The notes under the pieces: generated by a model
Told to the model about the DNA's origin: nothing
Seen by the model: only the letters and a program-made list of their open reading frames with translations
Databases searched by the model: none
Assembly: GCF_003850345.1 (NCBI RefSeq)
Contig: NZ_CP027707.1
Location: 4,836,001-4,900,000 of the forward strand
From: Pseudomonas chlororaphis subsp. piscium
Lineage (GTDB): Bacteria > Pseudomonadota > Gammaproteobacteria > Pseudomonadales > Pseudomonadaceae
DNA length: 64,000 nt
Reading direction: 5' to 3'
Program-made: the position numbers and the translations under genes
Shown: piece by piece, positions 36,609 through 45,594 of the stretch
How the letters are laid out: each line of letters begins with the position of its first letter
How positions within the stretch are numbered: the stretch's first letter is position 1

Positions 36609-39535
36609 GAAATGAACTCACCTGGCAGCAGCTTTGAAACGGGGCTCACCCCCGGTGTCTGAATCGAAGGCTTGGGCAATGGGGCAGCGGGCAAGCTTGG
36701 CAATTTGCCGGCCTTGCTGGCGGCACCGAGCAGCGTCGAAGCACTCGGCATGGCCGCGCTGGCCAGCTGCGGTATCCCCGCAGCCCCGGCCTGCAGTGCG
36801 CCCTTGACCTGCTGGGCGGTTTGCAGTGCGCCCATTCCGGTCTGGACGGCGCCCATGCCGGTCTTGGCCAGAGCCGCGCCCTTCTCCAGCAGCTCCTTGC
36901 CGTTGCCGGCGCTCGGCAACACCTGGGCCACCAGGGTTTGGACCTGGGCCGGGATACTCTCGGCGCCTGCTGGTTCGCGTGGCCATTCCGGCTTGCCGAT
37001 GTAGCTGCCATCGCTCCAGGTGTCCGCCGGATCGACCCCGAATTTCACCCGTGCCGGGCCCGGAGCCGCACCGGCAACGCTGGCAAAGCCCTTGGTGTCG
37101 AGCGTGCCCTTGAGGCTTTTGCCCAAGGCGTCGATCACTTCGAAATCACCGCCCTTGATCCCTTGCAGATTGGCGTACTGGTTGAACAACTCCAGGTTGC
37201 CCTTGCCCGGTTTCGGTGGTTCGGGAAAGGTGCCGGCCAGGCTCTTCGCCCCGGTGTAGGCGAAGTTCGCCGCGTGGGCGGTATAGGGGCCGGTGGTGGC
37301 GTGGGTGATGCCGCCGGCGTTGTAGGTGGTGGCGCTGCCGCCGCCCTGGATCACCAGTTCGGTCTTGGCGGTGATGGTGATGCGGTCGGCGTTGGCAGTG
37401 ATATTGAGCTTGGCCAGCAGATTGATGCTGTCTTTCAGGGCCTTGACGTCGATGTCGCCGGAGACGGCCACCAGGCGCCAGCCCAGATTCTGCACAAACA
37501 GGCGCATACCCTGGCTGGCGCTGGCCAGCAGGCGCTTGCCGATCGACAGGCTGGTGTGCCCGGTACTGCTCAAGGCCAGGTGTTCGCCAGTGGCGATGTG
37601 GCTCGAGCGTGGAGTGGTCAGGGCAATGCCGGCCGGGCTGGCGAGTACCAGATGAGGTTCGGTGAATTCCGGAAATTCGTTGGCACTCATGTTCGCCGGG
37701 CCACTGCCGAGAATGCCCTGGTGCTGGCTCTTCAAGGCCTTGGCCACATCGTCCTGATCGCCCGACTCTTGCGCCTGCACCTCGCGGGCCTGGATAGCGA
37801 AACCGTCCTGCTGGTCGGCGGCGGTGGCCAGACGCTCGGCGGTTTCCGGTAGATCCTTGTGATGCTTGGCTTCGTTGGGGCGCGGCTCGGTGGTCAGCAG
37901 CAGACCGGCCGCCGCACGCAGGGCGCCATGGCGATCGGTGCGCAGCTCGAAGCCTTCACCCCGTGGCTGGCCGCCGGACGGCCGTGGGTGGGTCAGATAG
38001 CCGAGGTTCAGGGCGCTGGCGCCGTGGTCGCTGCGCAGGGCGATGCTGATCTCGCTGGTGGTGTCGTCGATCCGCAGTTCGTTGCCACGGCTGCCCTTGT
38101 ATTCCTTGCTCTTGACCGTGGCCAGGGTCTTGAAGTCCGGCAGTTTGTAAGGCGGCAGATGAACCCCGTGATACAGGCAGCCGGTGATCAACGGTTGGTC
38201 GGGGTCGCCTTCGAGAAAGCTGATCAGCACTTCCATGCCGACCCGCGGCAGGGAAATCGCACCAAAATTCTGGCCGGCCCAATTGGACGCCACACGCATC
38301 CAACACGTGGTCTTGTCGTCATGCTGGCCTTCGCGGTCCCAGAAGAACTGTACTTTTACCCGACCGTACTGGTCGCAATAGATCTCTTCGCCCTCGGGCC
38401 CTGTGACCACCGCGCTCTGGGTGCCGAGCACCTTCGGTTTCGGATGTTCCAGCGGCGGACGGTACGGTACGTCCCACGGAATGGCGCTGAACCGATTGCG
38501 GTAACCCTGGTGAAAATCGTCTTTGTCGTCAGGGGTATCGCTGGTCACCGACTCTTCCAGCACCTGCGGCTGCTTGCCCTCGTGAGTGATCTCGGTGAGC
38601 AGCCATAGGTCATTCCAGGCCGCGTTGCCGTGTTCGGTCAGGGCCAGGAAATGCCCGCTGACCAGCAGCGGCTGGTCGCTGCTGCCTTCGGCCAGCCGAT
38701 AGTCGCTGCGATGACGTTCCAGGGCCCTAGTGGCCAGGTGCTTGCCTCGCTCGCGATCGACGAAGCGACCCGGGTAGTCGTAGTCCTCCAGATCCGGCTG
38801 GACATTGCCCTTGGCATCGCTTTCCAACTCGATCCGCGGCTTGGTGAAGTCGTAATCGCGGCGTGTGGTGCGACTGGTACGAGTGTTCAGGCGCAGGCCG
38901 AACCGCTTGATCACCGGCGTGTCGGCGACCATCCCGGAGTCCTGCTGGTAGGTCACGGGCGCCAGTTTGGGAAACGCTGTCTGGTCATCGCCAAACACCA
39001 GCAAATGGCCCTGTTTGCTGTGCTGGAAGTGGTAGTGAATGCCCTCCTCCTCGCACAGGCGCTGGATGAAATGCAGATCGCTCTCGTCGTACTGCACGCA
39101 GTAGACGCGCTCGGGATAGACCGCGCCCAGCTGGAACTTGTGATCGCTGGCGAGGATGCCGTGCTCTTCCAGCACTCGGGCAATGATCTGCGGCACCGTC
39201 ATCTGCTGGAAGATGCGCTGGTTGATCCGGTGCGCCAGATACGTCAGTTGCGGACGCAGGGAGATGCGATAGCGGCTCAGGCGTTTGCCGGTTTCGCCCT
39301 GGGCGATGCTGTAGACCAGCCCGTGAATGCCTGTGCCGCTCTGGGCGAGCTGTAGAAAAGCCAGTTTGTGCAACAGACCTTCGAGGTCCAGGGATGCCTT
39401 TTCGCTGACCAGTTCCAGTTCAAAGGCGAAGGGCTGGTTGAGCACTTCCCGGCCGGTGAAGGACAAGACCTGAAAGTCGCTGTCCGCCCCATCGATGGTC
39501 AGGCTGAAATGGGTCTGATTGGCCGGCGCGAACAT
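36605..39535 (-). CDS. vgrG: VgrG (TssI) spike protein with C-terminal extension
   Basis: A 976-residue type VI secretion spike. The N-terminal two thirds carry the gp27/gp5-like base (LTIDGADSDFQVLSFTGRE opening; EGIHYHFQHSKQGHLLVFGD; the EEIYCDQYGRVKVQFFWDREG needle entry). Then come the DUF2345-type beta region and an extra end of about 200 residues. That end includes a short segment (GGDFEVIDALGKSLKGTLDTKGFASV) resembling the transthyretin-like adaptors that carry effectors, then an Ala/Gly-rich tail. The start is ATG 39535; an in-frame upstream start at 39562 is less likely. It lies between hcp and rhs, overlapping rhs by four bases, so it probably loads that Rhs effector. No structural tss genes are nearby; it must use an apparatus encoded elsewhere. 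Confidence 0.93.
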   Translation of the reverse strand: MFAPANQTHFSLTIDGADSDFQVLSFTGREVLNQPFAFELELVSEKASLDLEGLLHKLAFLQLAQSGTGIHGLVYSIAQGETGKRLSRYRISLRPQLTYLAHRINQRIFQQMTVPQIIARVLEEHGILASDHKFQLGAVYPERVYCVQYDESDLHFIQRLCEEEGIHYHFQHSKQGHLLVFGDDQTAFPKLAPVTYQQDSGMVADTPVIKRFGLRLNTRTSRTTRRDYDFTKPRIELESDAKGNVQPDLEDYDYPGRFVDRERGKHLATRALERHRSDYRLAEGSSDQPLLVSGHFLALTEHGNAAWNDLWLLTEITHEGKQPQVLEESVTSDTPDDKDDFHQGYRNRFSAIPWDVPYRPPLEHPKPKVLGTQSAVVTGPEGEEIYCDQYGRVKVQFFWDREGQHDDKTTCWMRVASNWAGQNFGAISLPRVGMEVLISFLEGDPDQPLITGCLYHGVHLPPYKLPDFKTLATVKSKEYKGSRGNELRIDDTTSEISIALRSDHGASALNLGYLTHPRPSGGQPRGEGFELRTDRHGALRAAAGLLLTTEPRPNEAKHHKDLPETAERLATAADQQDGFAIQAREVQAQESGDQDDVAKALKSQHQGILGSGPANMSANEFPEFTEPHLVLASPAGIALTTPRSSHIATGEHLALSSTGHTSLSIGKRLLASASQGMRLFVQNLGWRLVAVSGDIDVKALKDSINLLAKLNITANADRITITAKTELVIQGGGSATTYNAGGITHATTGPYTAHAANFAYTGAKSLAGTFPEPPKPGKGNLELFNQYANLQGIKGGDFEVIDALGKSLKGTLDTKGFASVAGAAPGPARVKFGVDPADTWSDGSYIGKPEWPREPAGAESIPAQVQTLVAQVLPSAGNGKELLEKGAALAKTGMGAVQTGMGALQTAQQVKGALQAGAAGIPQLASAAMPSASTLLGAASKAGKLPSLPAAPLPKPSIQTPGVSPVSKLLPGEFIS

Positions 39536-39663
39536 TCCTTGTTCCTCGTGCAATGCTGCCACGCCCCTCGATATCCATATCGGGCATCAACGAACGCAAA
39601 AGCTTTCGTGGGTACAGCCCCAGCGACCCGCGGTGCGAGTCGATGGGGTAATGCTTGCAAAGC

Positions 39664-40182
39664 TTAGCCGGCGACCGGGGAACGCCAGTCATCGGAACCG
39701 GAAGTACCGGAGACTTCGTGGGTCCAGGTGATTTTGCGGTAGGTGAAGTGCACGTCTTCCAGGTGGGTGAAGTGCGCGTTCGCCGGATCCTGGCAGTTGT
39801 GCATGTAGTCCTTGATGTCGACGATGATCGCGTCTTCCAGAACCGTGGTGTAGTAGTGTTCCTGGGTACCGGCAGCCGAAGTGCGGAACCACTGGATTTC
39901 GATCTTGGTCAGGCGCTCACCGGAAGTCAGGGCCGCCAGCAGCAGGGGCGAAGCCTTGTCGAAAACCTTGGTGATGACCACGGGTTTGTGTACGCGCTGG
40001 CCGGTTGGCTGACCGGACTGCGGGTCACGCGGGATGATGACTTCGTGCTGGAAACCCTGAACCATGACCTGGTCTTCGTGGCCTTCCTGGTAGGTGTTGC
40101 CAACGGAGTCAGCGGTGAAGGCACCGGCGGTGATCAGGCCTTGTTTGGTGCCGGTGATGGACATGTACGCTGGTGTTGCCAT
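39664..40182 (-). CDS. hcp: Hcp (TssD) T6SS tube protein
   Basis: A 172-residue Hcp-family protein (MATPAYMSITGTKQGLITAGAFTADSVGN...). Hcp hexamers stack to form the inner tube that is fired with the VgrG spike, and they can carry small effectors. A strong AAGGAGAG site precedes the ATG. It heads the hcp-vgrG-rhs-immunity-PAAR series on the minus strand; the 128-bp gap to vgrG leaves room for separate control. Its upstream region holds three palindromes described at 40351-40473. Confidence 0.95.
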   Translation of the reverse strand: MATPAYMSITGTKQGLITAGAFTADSVGNTYQEGHEDQVMVQGFQHEVIIPRDPQSGQPTGQRVHKPVVITKVFDKASPLLLAALTSGERLTKIEIQWFRTSAAGTQEHYYTTVLEDAIIVDIKDYMHNCQDPANAHFTHLEDVHFTYRKITWTHEVSGTSGSDDWRSPVAG

Positions 40183-40350
40183 GGATGCTCTCCTTGCTCA
40201 AGAACTCAGACCGGACGGCACGATTGCCTGCCAGGTGGCCAGTGGAGCATCAAAAGCTGTGCCAGCCAGTGAAGAACCATTTCCGATCAAGAATTTAGAT
40301 TGGCCAAGGGGCACCCGGCAGCCAGAACGTCAGGTCAAAACCGGAAAAAG

Positions 40351-40473
40351 TGCGCAACTTTTTGCGCAATACTGCGCAAGAAGTTGCGCACTGCTCTGTA
40401 CATCCTGTAATTAAAGGTCTGCAAAGGATTACTCACAGACTTATCCACAACCTACTGCGCAAAAAGTTGCGCA
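40351..40473. promoter_or_regulatory. Three palindromic sites TGCGCAA-N4-TTGCGCA upstream of hcp
   Basis: Sites at 40351-40368, 40373-40390 and 40456-40473 share identical 7-bp arms and a 4-bp spacer (CTTT, GAAG, AAAG). In the third the arms extend to 9 bp (ACTGCGCAA and its complement). The first two centres are 22 bp apart, about two helical turns; the third is 83 bp farther from hcp. The gap from 40183 to 40539 holds no gene. The sites look like operators of a dimeric regulator acting on hcp; I cannot name the protein. Confidence 0.65.
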
Positions 40474-40539
40474 GTGGACTTCACCCCAGCGTTCTCCAAA
40501 TGACTGACAGCCATTACTGGTGCTGACGCAGGAATCTGC

Positions 40540-41532
40540 TCACGGAACCACCCTCTCCCCCTCCGGTGAAAAACGCTCCCGATACGCCTGCGGCGTCACG
40601 CCCACGAGCCGTAGGAAGCTGCGGCGCAGGGTTTCTTCGCTGCCGAAGCCGCACTGCACGGCGATGCGCTTGATCGGTACGCAGCTGTCGCCGAGCAGGC
40701 GCCGGGCGCTTTCCACGCGGATCTGTTCGATGGCCCGGGCCGGGGTCTGGCCGGTGTCGGCGCGGTAGTGGCGGACAAAGCTGCGTTCGCTCATGCCGGC
40801 CTGTTCGGCCAGGGTCGGGAGGTTCAGGTCGCGACCGAGGTTTTCGGCGATCCAGGCGTGCAGGTCGTCGAAGCGGCTGCCCTGTTTTTGCAGGGCCAGG
40901 GTCGCGCTGAATTGCGACTGGCCGCCCGGGCGCTTGAGGAACACCACCAGTTGCCGGGCCACGTCCAGCGCCATGGCGTGCCCCAGGTCCGCCTCGACCA
41001 ATGCCAGGGCCAGGTCGATCCCGGCGGTGACGCCGGCCGAGGTCCAGACCGGCCCCTCGTTGATGAAGATCGGGTTGGCCTCCACCCGCAAGCGCGGGTA
41101 TTGCCGCGCCAGTTGCTCGCAGCGGGTCCAGTGGGTGACCACCCGGCGTCCGTCGAGCCAGCCGCTGGCGGCCAGCAAAAAAGCCCCGGTGCACACCGAC
41201 GCCACCCGCCGTGCCAGCGCGGCCTGCTGGCGGACCCAGGCCACCAGTTCCGGGTCTTCGGCCGCGGCGTACACGCCCCAGCCGCCGGCGATGATCAGGG
41301 TGTCGCAGGGCGTGCCCGGCGCCGGCAAGGGTTCGGCCAGCAGCGCCAGCCCGGCCGAGGTGGTCACCGGCCCGTCGTCCGCGGTGATCACGTTCACCGC
41401 ATAGGGCAGCGGCAAGCCTTTATGCCGCGCCAGGTCGTTGGCCGAAGCAAACACCTGCAGCGGGCCCGTGACGTCGAGCACCTGGGCGTTGGCGAAGGTC
41501 AGTACATGGACGGTTCTGGCGGTCTGGGGCAT
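40540..41532 (-). CDS. inhR: GlxA-type AraC family regulator of isonitrile hydratase
   Basis: A 330-residue protein with an N-terminal DJ-1/PfpI-like domain (about residues 8-180, with the VASVCTGAF elbow) and a C-terminal AraC double helix-turn-helix (AEQAGMSERSFVRHYRADTGQTPARAIEQIR and RIAVQCGFGSEETLRRSFLRLVGVTPQAYR). Such proteins sense small molecules through the DJ-1-like part. It is divergent from the isonitrile hydratase gene, as is InhR in P. putida, so it probably activates that gene. ATG 41532 is preferred; the longer frame to 41571 starts with TTG. Confidence 0.85.
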   Translation of the reverse strand: MPQTARTVHVLTFANAQVLDVTGPLQVFASANDLARHKGLPLPYAVNVITADDGPVTTSAGLALLAEPLPAPGTPCDTLIIAGGWGVYAAAEDPELVAWVRQQAALARRVASVCTGAFLLAASGWLDGRRVVTHWTRCEQLARQYPRLRVEANPIFINEGPVWTSAGVTAGIDLALALVEADLGHAMALDVARQLVVFLKRPGGQSQFSATLALQKQGSRFDDLHAWIAENLGRDLNLPTLAEQAGMSERSFVRHYRADTGQTPARAIEQIRVESARRLLGDSCVPIKRIAVQCGFGSEETLRRSFLRLVGVTPQAYRERFSPEGERVVP

Positions 41533-41646
41533 GGTTGGCGTAAATCGTGGGTAGGTTGGCGTATTCGCCAAAGCCTAGGGCGCTAGAGTCGAACCGTCCA
41601 GCCCCATGAGAGCGGACACCTTCGAACTTCTCCAGGGAGATACCCC

Positions 41647-42333
41647 ATGACGCTGCAGATCGGTTTCCTGTTGTTCCCCAATGTCCAGCAACTCGACCTG
41701 ACCGGCCCCTACGATGTGCTCGCGTCGCTGCCGGACGTGCAGGTGCATCTGGTCTGGAAGGCGCGCGGGCCGGTCACCGCCAGCACCGGCCTGGTGCTAC
41801 AGGCGACCACCAGCTTCGCCGACTGCCCGCCGCTGGACGTGATCTGCATTCCCGGCGGCGCCGGTGTCGGGCCATTGATGGAGGACCCGCAGACCCTCGA
41901 CTTCATCCGCCAGCAGGCGGCACAGGCGCGTTATGTCACTTCGGTGTGCACCGGTTCCCTGGTGCTCGGCGCCGCCGGGCTGCTGCGTGGCAAACGCGCC
42001 ACCACCCATTGGGCCTACCACCATTTGCTGGAAGCGCTGGGGGCGATTGCGGTGCAGGAGCGCGTGGTGCGCGACGGCAATTTGTTGAGCGGTGGCGGGA
42101 TTACCGCCGGGATCGATTTTGCCCTGACCCTGGCCGGCGAACTGTTCGGCGAGGCAACGGCGCAGCGGGTGCAGTTGCAATTGGAGTACGCCCCGGCTCC
42201 GCCTTTCGCGGCCGGTAGCCCACGGACAGCGCCCAAAGCGGTGGTGGAAGAAGCCCAGCGACTCGCGGCCAATTCCATCAAACAGCGCGGCGAGATAGTC
42301 GACAGGGTCGTGGCGCAGTGGCAACAGGCCTGA
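41647..42333 (+). CDS. inhA: Isonitrile hydratase (DJ-1/PfpI superfamily)
   Basis: A 228-residue enzyme that hydrates isonitriles to N-substituted formamides. Length and sequence (MTLQIGFLLFPNVQQLDLTG...) match the characterised P. putida isonitrile hydratase as I remember it. The catalytic residue is Cys101 in SVCTGS, after the ICIPGG strand. GGGAGA precedes the ATG. It is cytoplasmic, with no signal peptide. A GlxA/InhR-type regulator lies divergently 114 bp away. Confidence 0.9.
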   Translation: MTLQIGFLLFPNVQQLDLTGPYDVLASLPDVQVHLVWKARGPVTASTGLVLQATTSFADCPPLDVICIPGGAGVGPLMEDPQTLDFIRQQAAQARYVTSVCTGSLVLGAAGLLRGKRATTHWAYHHLLEALGAIAVQERVVRDGNLLSGGGITAGIDFALTLAGELFGEATAQRVQLQLEYAPAPPFAAGSPRTAPKAVVEEAQRLAANSIKQRGEIVDRVVAQWQQA

Positions 42334-42627
42334 GACCTGCGCACGCTGGGGGAAAGAAAGATGCGCGTCAGAGCAACCTTATCGGCCAGCTGAGCCCTGG
42401 CCGCATCTTCGCTTGACCGACGTCAGGCCGGGACTGCTTGCTCACTGGCCTGCCGGACGTAGCCGATCACCTGCATCGGCTTCGTCGTCCGGGATCTTGA
42501 CGCGAAACTCGGCTTCCACGGCTGCGGTCTTCGGCCTTTTCCGCGCCGCCGTACATTTCCCGCCAAGCCGACAGAGTGTTCCGCCAGCTTCTACACTCTG
42601 GCCTAGCCTTCCCTCAGGAGCCTTGCA
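42334..42627. other. Intergenic stretch, no feature seen
   Basis: Between inhA and the GFA-family gene. Short frames here are not supported, and no hairpin followed by T bases was found. Confidence 0.4.
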
Positions 42628-43032
42628 ATGCACAAGACTTACACCGGCAGCTGTCATTGCGGTGCCGTGCGCTATGAAGCCGAGATCGACTTGAGCCAGG
42701 GCACCAACAAGTGCAATTGCTCGATCTGCAGCAAGACCCGCAACTGGAACGCGATCATCGCTCCCAAGGCCTTTCGCCTGCTCAGCGGCGAACAGGTGCT
42801 GAGCGACTATCGGTTCAACAGCGGCAATACCCATCATCTGTTCTGCAAGCATTGCGGCGTGCGCCCCTTCGGACGCGGTCATGTGCAGGAAATCGGTGGC
42901 GACTATGTCGCGGTGCAGGTGATGACCCTGGACGACATCGACCTGCAGGAGCTGCTTGCAGCCCCGGTGCACTACGCCGACGGTCGCCACGACAACTGGG
43001 GGCATGTGCCGGAGGAAATCCGTCACCTCTAG
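42628..43032 (+). CDS. GFA/CENP-V family zinc-binding protein
   Basis: A 134-residue protein of the GFA family, named for glutathione-dependent formaldehyde-activating enzyme, though most members have no proven activity. The zinc-binding cysteines are plain: [10 protein letters not shown] near residue 10, CNCSICSK near 30 and FCKHCGV near 73. AGGAG lies just before the ATG. A strong terminator follows 14 bases after the stop, so it is probably a single-gene unit. Confidence 0.85.
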   Translation: MHKTYTGSCHCGAVRYEAEIDLSQGTNKCNCSICSKTRNWNAIIAPKAFRLLSGEQVLSDYRFNSGNTHHLFCKHCGVRPFGRGHVQEIGGDYVAVQVMTLDDIDLQELLAAPVHYADGRHDNWGHVPEEIRHL

Positions 43033-43046
43033 CTTTTCCACAGGCG

Positions 43047-43076
43047 AAAAAAAACCCGCCGAAGCGGGTTTTTTTC
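43047..43076 (+). terminator. Rho-independent terminator after the GFA gene
   Basis: A run of A bases, then ACCCGC-CGAA-GCGGGT and a run of seven T bases. The A and T tracts make it able to act in both directions. Confidence 0.9.
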
Positions 43077-43270
43077 AAGACCATTACGACATCCTGTCGC
43101 TGCATCCTTGCACATGGTCGGTCATCCATGACCCTGAGCGCGTCCTGCGCTGCAGTTGGTGAATGAAGATTAAGCCTGTCGCCCAATCGGCAACAGACGA
43201 GAAAGCAGCCAGCGCATGTAAGCCTTTCGCCATAGGGCGACTTACCAAAACCCCTAGGCCCCGAAACCCA

Positions 43271-44077
43271 CTAGTCCAGGCCTTCCAGGGCGTGGATGGC
43301 CAACTCCGCCACCTGCAGTTCGTGTTCCGCGCTGGGCACGTCGCCGTCCTCCAGGAACCAGGCGGCGGACAGCCCGGTATAGGCCAGCACCCATTGCAGC
43401 AGGCGCTTGCGCTCCAGCCCCGCGGCCTGGGCGATGACCTCGACCTGGCGGGTGAAGCGCTGCGGATCGCTGCTGGTCGCCAGGTCCGGGTTGCAGATCA
43501 GGTTGGCGAAGTCGAAGCCGCGCTCGCCCATGACCCGCTTGGGATCGATCACCAGCCAGCCGCGCGCCTCGAAATCCAGCACATTGTCGTGATGGATATC
43601 GCCGTGCAGCACCACCTGTTCCCGAGGGGCCGCCAGCAGTTCATCGGCGGTGGCCAGGCAGCGCAGGAAAATCCCGCCCGCGCGCCGGGCGGCCGGGCGC
43701 AGGGCCTTGAACCATTCCGGCAGGGTCAACAATGGCGGCAAGGACGTCGAGCGTGGCGCATGCAGGCGTGCCAGGCTGGCGCAGACGATCCGGCTGACCT
43801 CGTCGTCTTCGCCGGCCAGGGCCATCTGCATCAGCGAGCGCCGGCCCATGGCCCGTTCCATCAGCAAGGCATCGCCGTGGTGCGCGTAGACCCGGGCGGC
43901 GCCCTCCCCGGCCCACCAGACCATCAGGCGGTTGCCGTATTTTTCCTCGTCGTCGAGGGCGATCTTCAGCATGGCCGGCGCGTCGTCCAGGCGCACCGGC
44001 AACAAGTGGCTGCCAGGCGTAACGATGGGCGCGCCATCGACCTGCAGGTTCCAGCGTTTCAGGTAAAACTCGAACAT
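43271..44077 (-). CDS. Aminoglycoside/hydroxyurea phosphotransferase-family kinase
   Basis: A 268-residue protein of the APH(6)/hydroxyurea resistance kinase family, which phosphorylates small substrates such as streptomycin. The kinase signature is complete: the catalytic loop VVLHGDIHHDN with Asp160 and Asn165, and metal-binding Asp178 in LVIDPKRVMGE. It is the third gene of a minus-strand set after an AHSA1-like protein and an ArsR regulator, 15 bases after the latter. Actual resistance cannot be inferred; chromosomal homologues often have unknown substrates. Confidence 0.85.
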   Translation of the reverse strand: MFEFYLKRWNLQVDGAPIVTPGSHLLPVRLDDAPAMLKIALDDEEKYGNRLMVWWAGEGAARVYAHHGDALLMERAMGRRSLMQMALAGEDDEVSRIVCASLARLHAPRSTSLPPLLTLPEWFKALRPAARRAGGIFLRCLATADELLAAPREQVVLHGDIHHDNVLDFEARGWLVIDPKRVMGERGFDFANLICNPDLATSSDPQRFTRQVEVIAQAAGLERKRLLQWVLAYTGLSAAWFLEDGDVPSAEHELQVAELAIHALEGLD

Positions 44078-44092
44078 CCGTGATGATTTCCG

Positions 44093-44452
44093 TTATGACT
44101 CGACAAAGGCCTGCAATTGACCCAGGGCATGATCCCACTGCTGGCTGATCACCTCCAGCGAGCGCCGGGCCTCGGCCAGCCGGCCCGGCTCGAACGCCCA
44201 CAGGCGCTCGCGCCCCAGCTTGGCATCGCGCACCAGCCCGGCCTGCGCCAGCACCTGCAGATGCTTGGTCACCGCCTGGCGGCTGATGTCGGTGCCGAGG
44301 GTCAATTGGGTGATCGACAGGGCACCGCCGCCACACAGGATGGCGACGAGCCGCAGGCGGGTCTCGTCGCCCAGTGCCGCGAAGATCATGGCCGAGCCGT
44401 CCAGCGATGCCGCCACCGGCAACAGGGATGTGGAAGAAGTGTCAGGGGCCAA
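44093..44452 (-). CDS. ArsR-family winged-helix regulator
   Basis: Up to 119 residues. The winged helix reads FAALGDETRLRLVAIL...ITQLTLGTDISRQAVTKHLQVLAQAGLV, with no metal-binding cysteine pair, so it is the non-metal type often encoded with SRPBCC/AHSA1 proteins. The listed start is TTG overlapping the end of the AHSA1 gene by 11 bases; ATG 44389 directly before the HTH is an alternative. It is probably an autorepressor of its operon. Confidence 0.85.
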   Translation of the reverse strand: MAPDTSSTSLLPVAASLDGSAMIFAALGDETRLRLVAILCGGGALSITQLTLGTDISRQAVTKHLQVLAQAGLVRDAKLGRERLWAFEPGRLAEARRSLEVISQQWDHALGQLQAFVES

Positions 44453-44897
44453 GGTAGGTCTCGATATTGCTCATCTGTTCGTCCCAGCCGCGGCTGTTCA
44501 TGCGAAACGCCTTGAGCCGCCGCTCGGGCGGAATGCCGTCGAACCCCGACTCGACCACCCGCAGCAAGGTGCCGCCGTCCAGGTCTTCGAGTTCGAATTG
44601 CACCAGGGTGCTGGGCTCGGTGGAATAGTCGACTCCAGGCTCCACCGCGTACGGGTGCCAGCTGAAGGCGAACAGGTGCTCGGGCTCCAGCCGCTCTACC
44701 AGCACATCCCAGACCAGGTGTTCATACCCGGGGTAGGTAATCTGCCCCCGGGTGCGTTGCCCGACGACAAAACGCTGGCCCGCGAGCGCCACGCCGAACC
44801 AGCTGCCAAAGGCCTCGGCATCGGCCAGCGCGGCCCAGACACGGGAACGGGTTGCCTTGAGCAGGATCTTTCTTTCGATGCGATCTGATGAGTTCAT
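44442..44897 (-). CDS. SRPBCC/AHSA1-domain protein
   Basis: A 151-residue single-domain START-like protein of the AHSA1 group (opening IERKILLKATRSRVWAALADAEAFGSWFG; ending GWDEQMSNIETYL). These proteins have a deep hydrophobic cavity, and their ligands are mostly unknown. GGAGGTGA precedes the ATG. It leads an operon with the ArsR regulator and the APH-like kinase, an arrangement common for this pair. Confidence 0.88.
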   Translation of the reverse strand: MNSSDRIERKILLKATRSRVWAALADAEAFGSWFGVALAGQRFVVGQRTRGQITYPGYEHLVWDVLVERLEPEHLFAFSWHPYAVEPGVDYSTEPSTLVQFELEDLDGGTLLRVVESGFDGIPPERRLKAFRMNSRGWDEQMSNIETYLGP

Positions 44898-45089
44898 GGG
44901 TCACCTCCAGTGATCAAACCCTAGCTCGCTCTCGCAGAAGAGCAACCTTTAAGTTGCATTTTTCCGCAAAGACGGACATGCGGTCGTCACTGGGGCTAGG
45001 ATGCAGGCCAACGACCCGTCGCCAGCCGGAACCCGGCGGCCCGCAAAACGTCCTTGATGCCCCCTTAATTGCCCATCGCGAGAATCACC

Positions 45090-45491
45090 ATGAACCCACG
45101 TTTTCTGCTGGCCCTGGCGCCCCTGCTGCTGACCCCGCTGGCGCAGGCCGCCGACTGTGCCAACGCCACCACCCAGACTGCCATGAACCAGTGCGCCGCC
45201 CAGCAGCACCAGGCGGCGGACAAGGAGCTGAACACGCTTTACCAGCGCATCACCCAGCGCCTGAAGGACAACCCGGACGGCAAGAAGCTGCTGGTCAGCG
45301 CCCAGCGCGCCTGGGTGGCCTTTCGGGATGCGGAGTGCGGGTTCGCCGCCTCGGGCGTCGCCGGTGGCAGCGTCTATCCGTTGATCTACAGCAACTGCAC
45401 CACCGACCTGACCAAGGCCCGGGTCGAGGCGTTCAAGACCTACCTCAAGTGCCAGGAAGGCGACCTGAGCTGTCCGGTGCCGGGGAATTGA
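45090..45491 (+). CDS. LprI-family (DUF1311) periplasmic protein, putative lysozyme inhibitor
   Basis: A 133-residue protein with a signal peptide (MNPRFLLALAPLLLTPLAQA, cleaved after AQA) and six cysteines in the mature part (the first in ADCANATTQTAMNQCAAQQ). The pattern is the LprI/DUF1311 domain; M. tuberculosis LprI inhibits lysozyme, while most proteobacterial members are untested. The start is ATG 45090, because the longer frame from 45069 would block the signal peptide. No lipobox, so soluble in the periplasm. Confidence 0.8.
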   Translation: MNPRFLLALAPLLLTPLAQAADCANATTQTAMNQCAAQQHQAADKELNTLYQRITQRLKDNPDGKKLLVSAQRAWVAFRDAECGFAASGVAGGSVYPLIYSNCTTDLTKARVEAFKTYLKCQEGDLSCPVPGN

Positions 45492-45513
45492 ATCGGCGGC
45501 GATCTTGAGATTT

Positions 45514-45581
45514 TTCGCGAGCAAGCTTCGCTCCTACAAGAGGAATGCGGTTCCCTAGTAGGAGCGAGCTTGCTCGCGATA
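45514..45581. repeat. REP pair, GCTTGCTCGCGA subtype
   Basis: Two REP copies in outward orientation (TCGCGAGCAAGCTTCGCTCC at about 45514 and its inverse ending near 45581) in the gap between the convergent lprI-like and qhpB genes. Confidence 0.85.
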
Positions 45582-45594
45582 GCGGTAGCAACGC

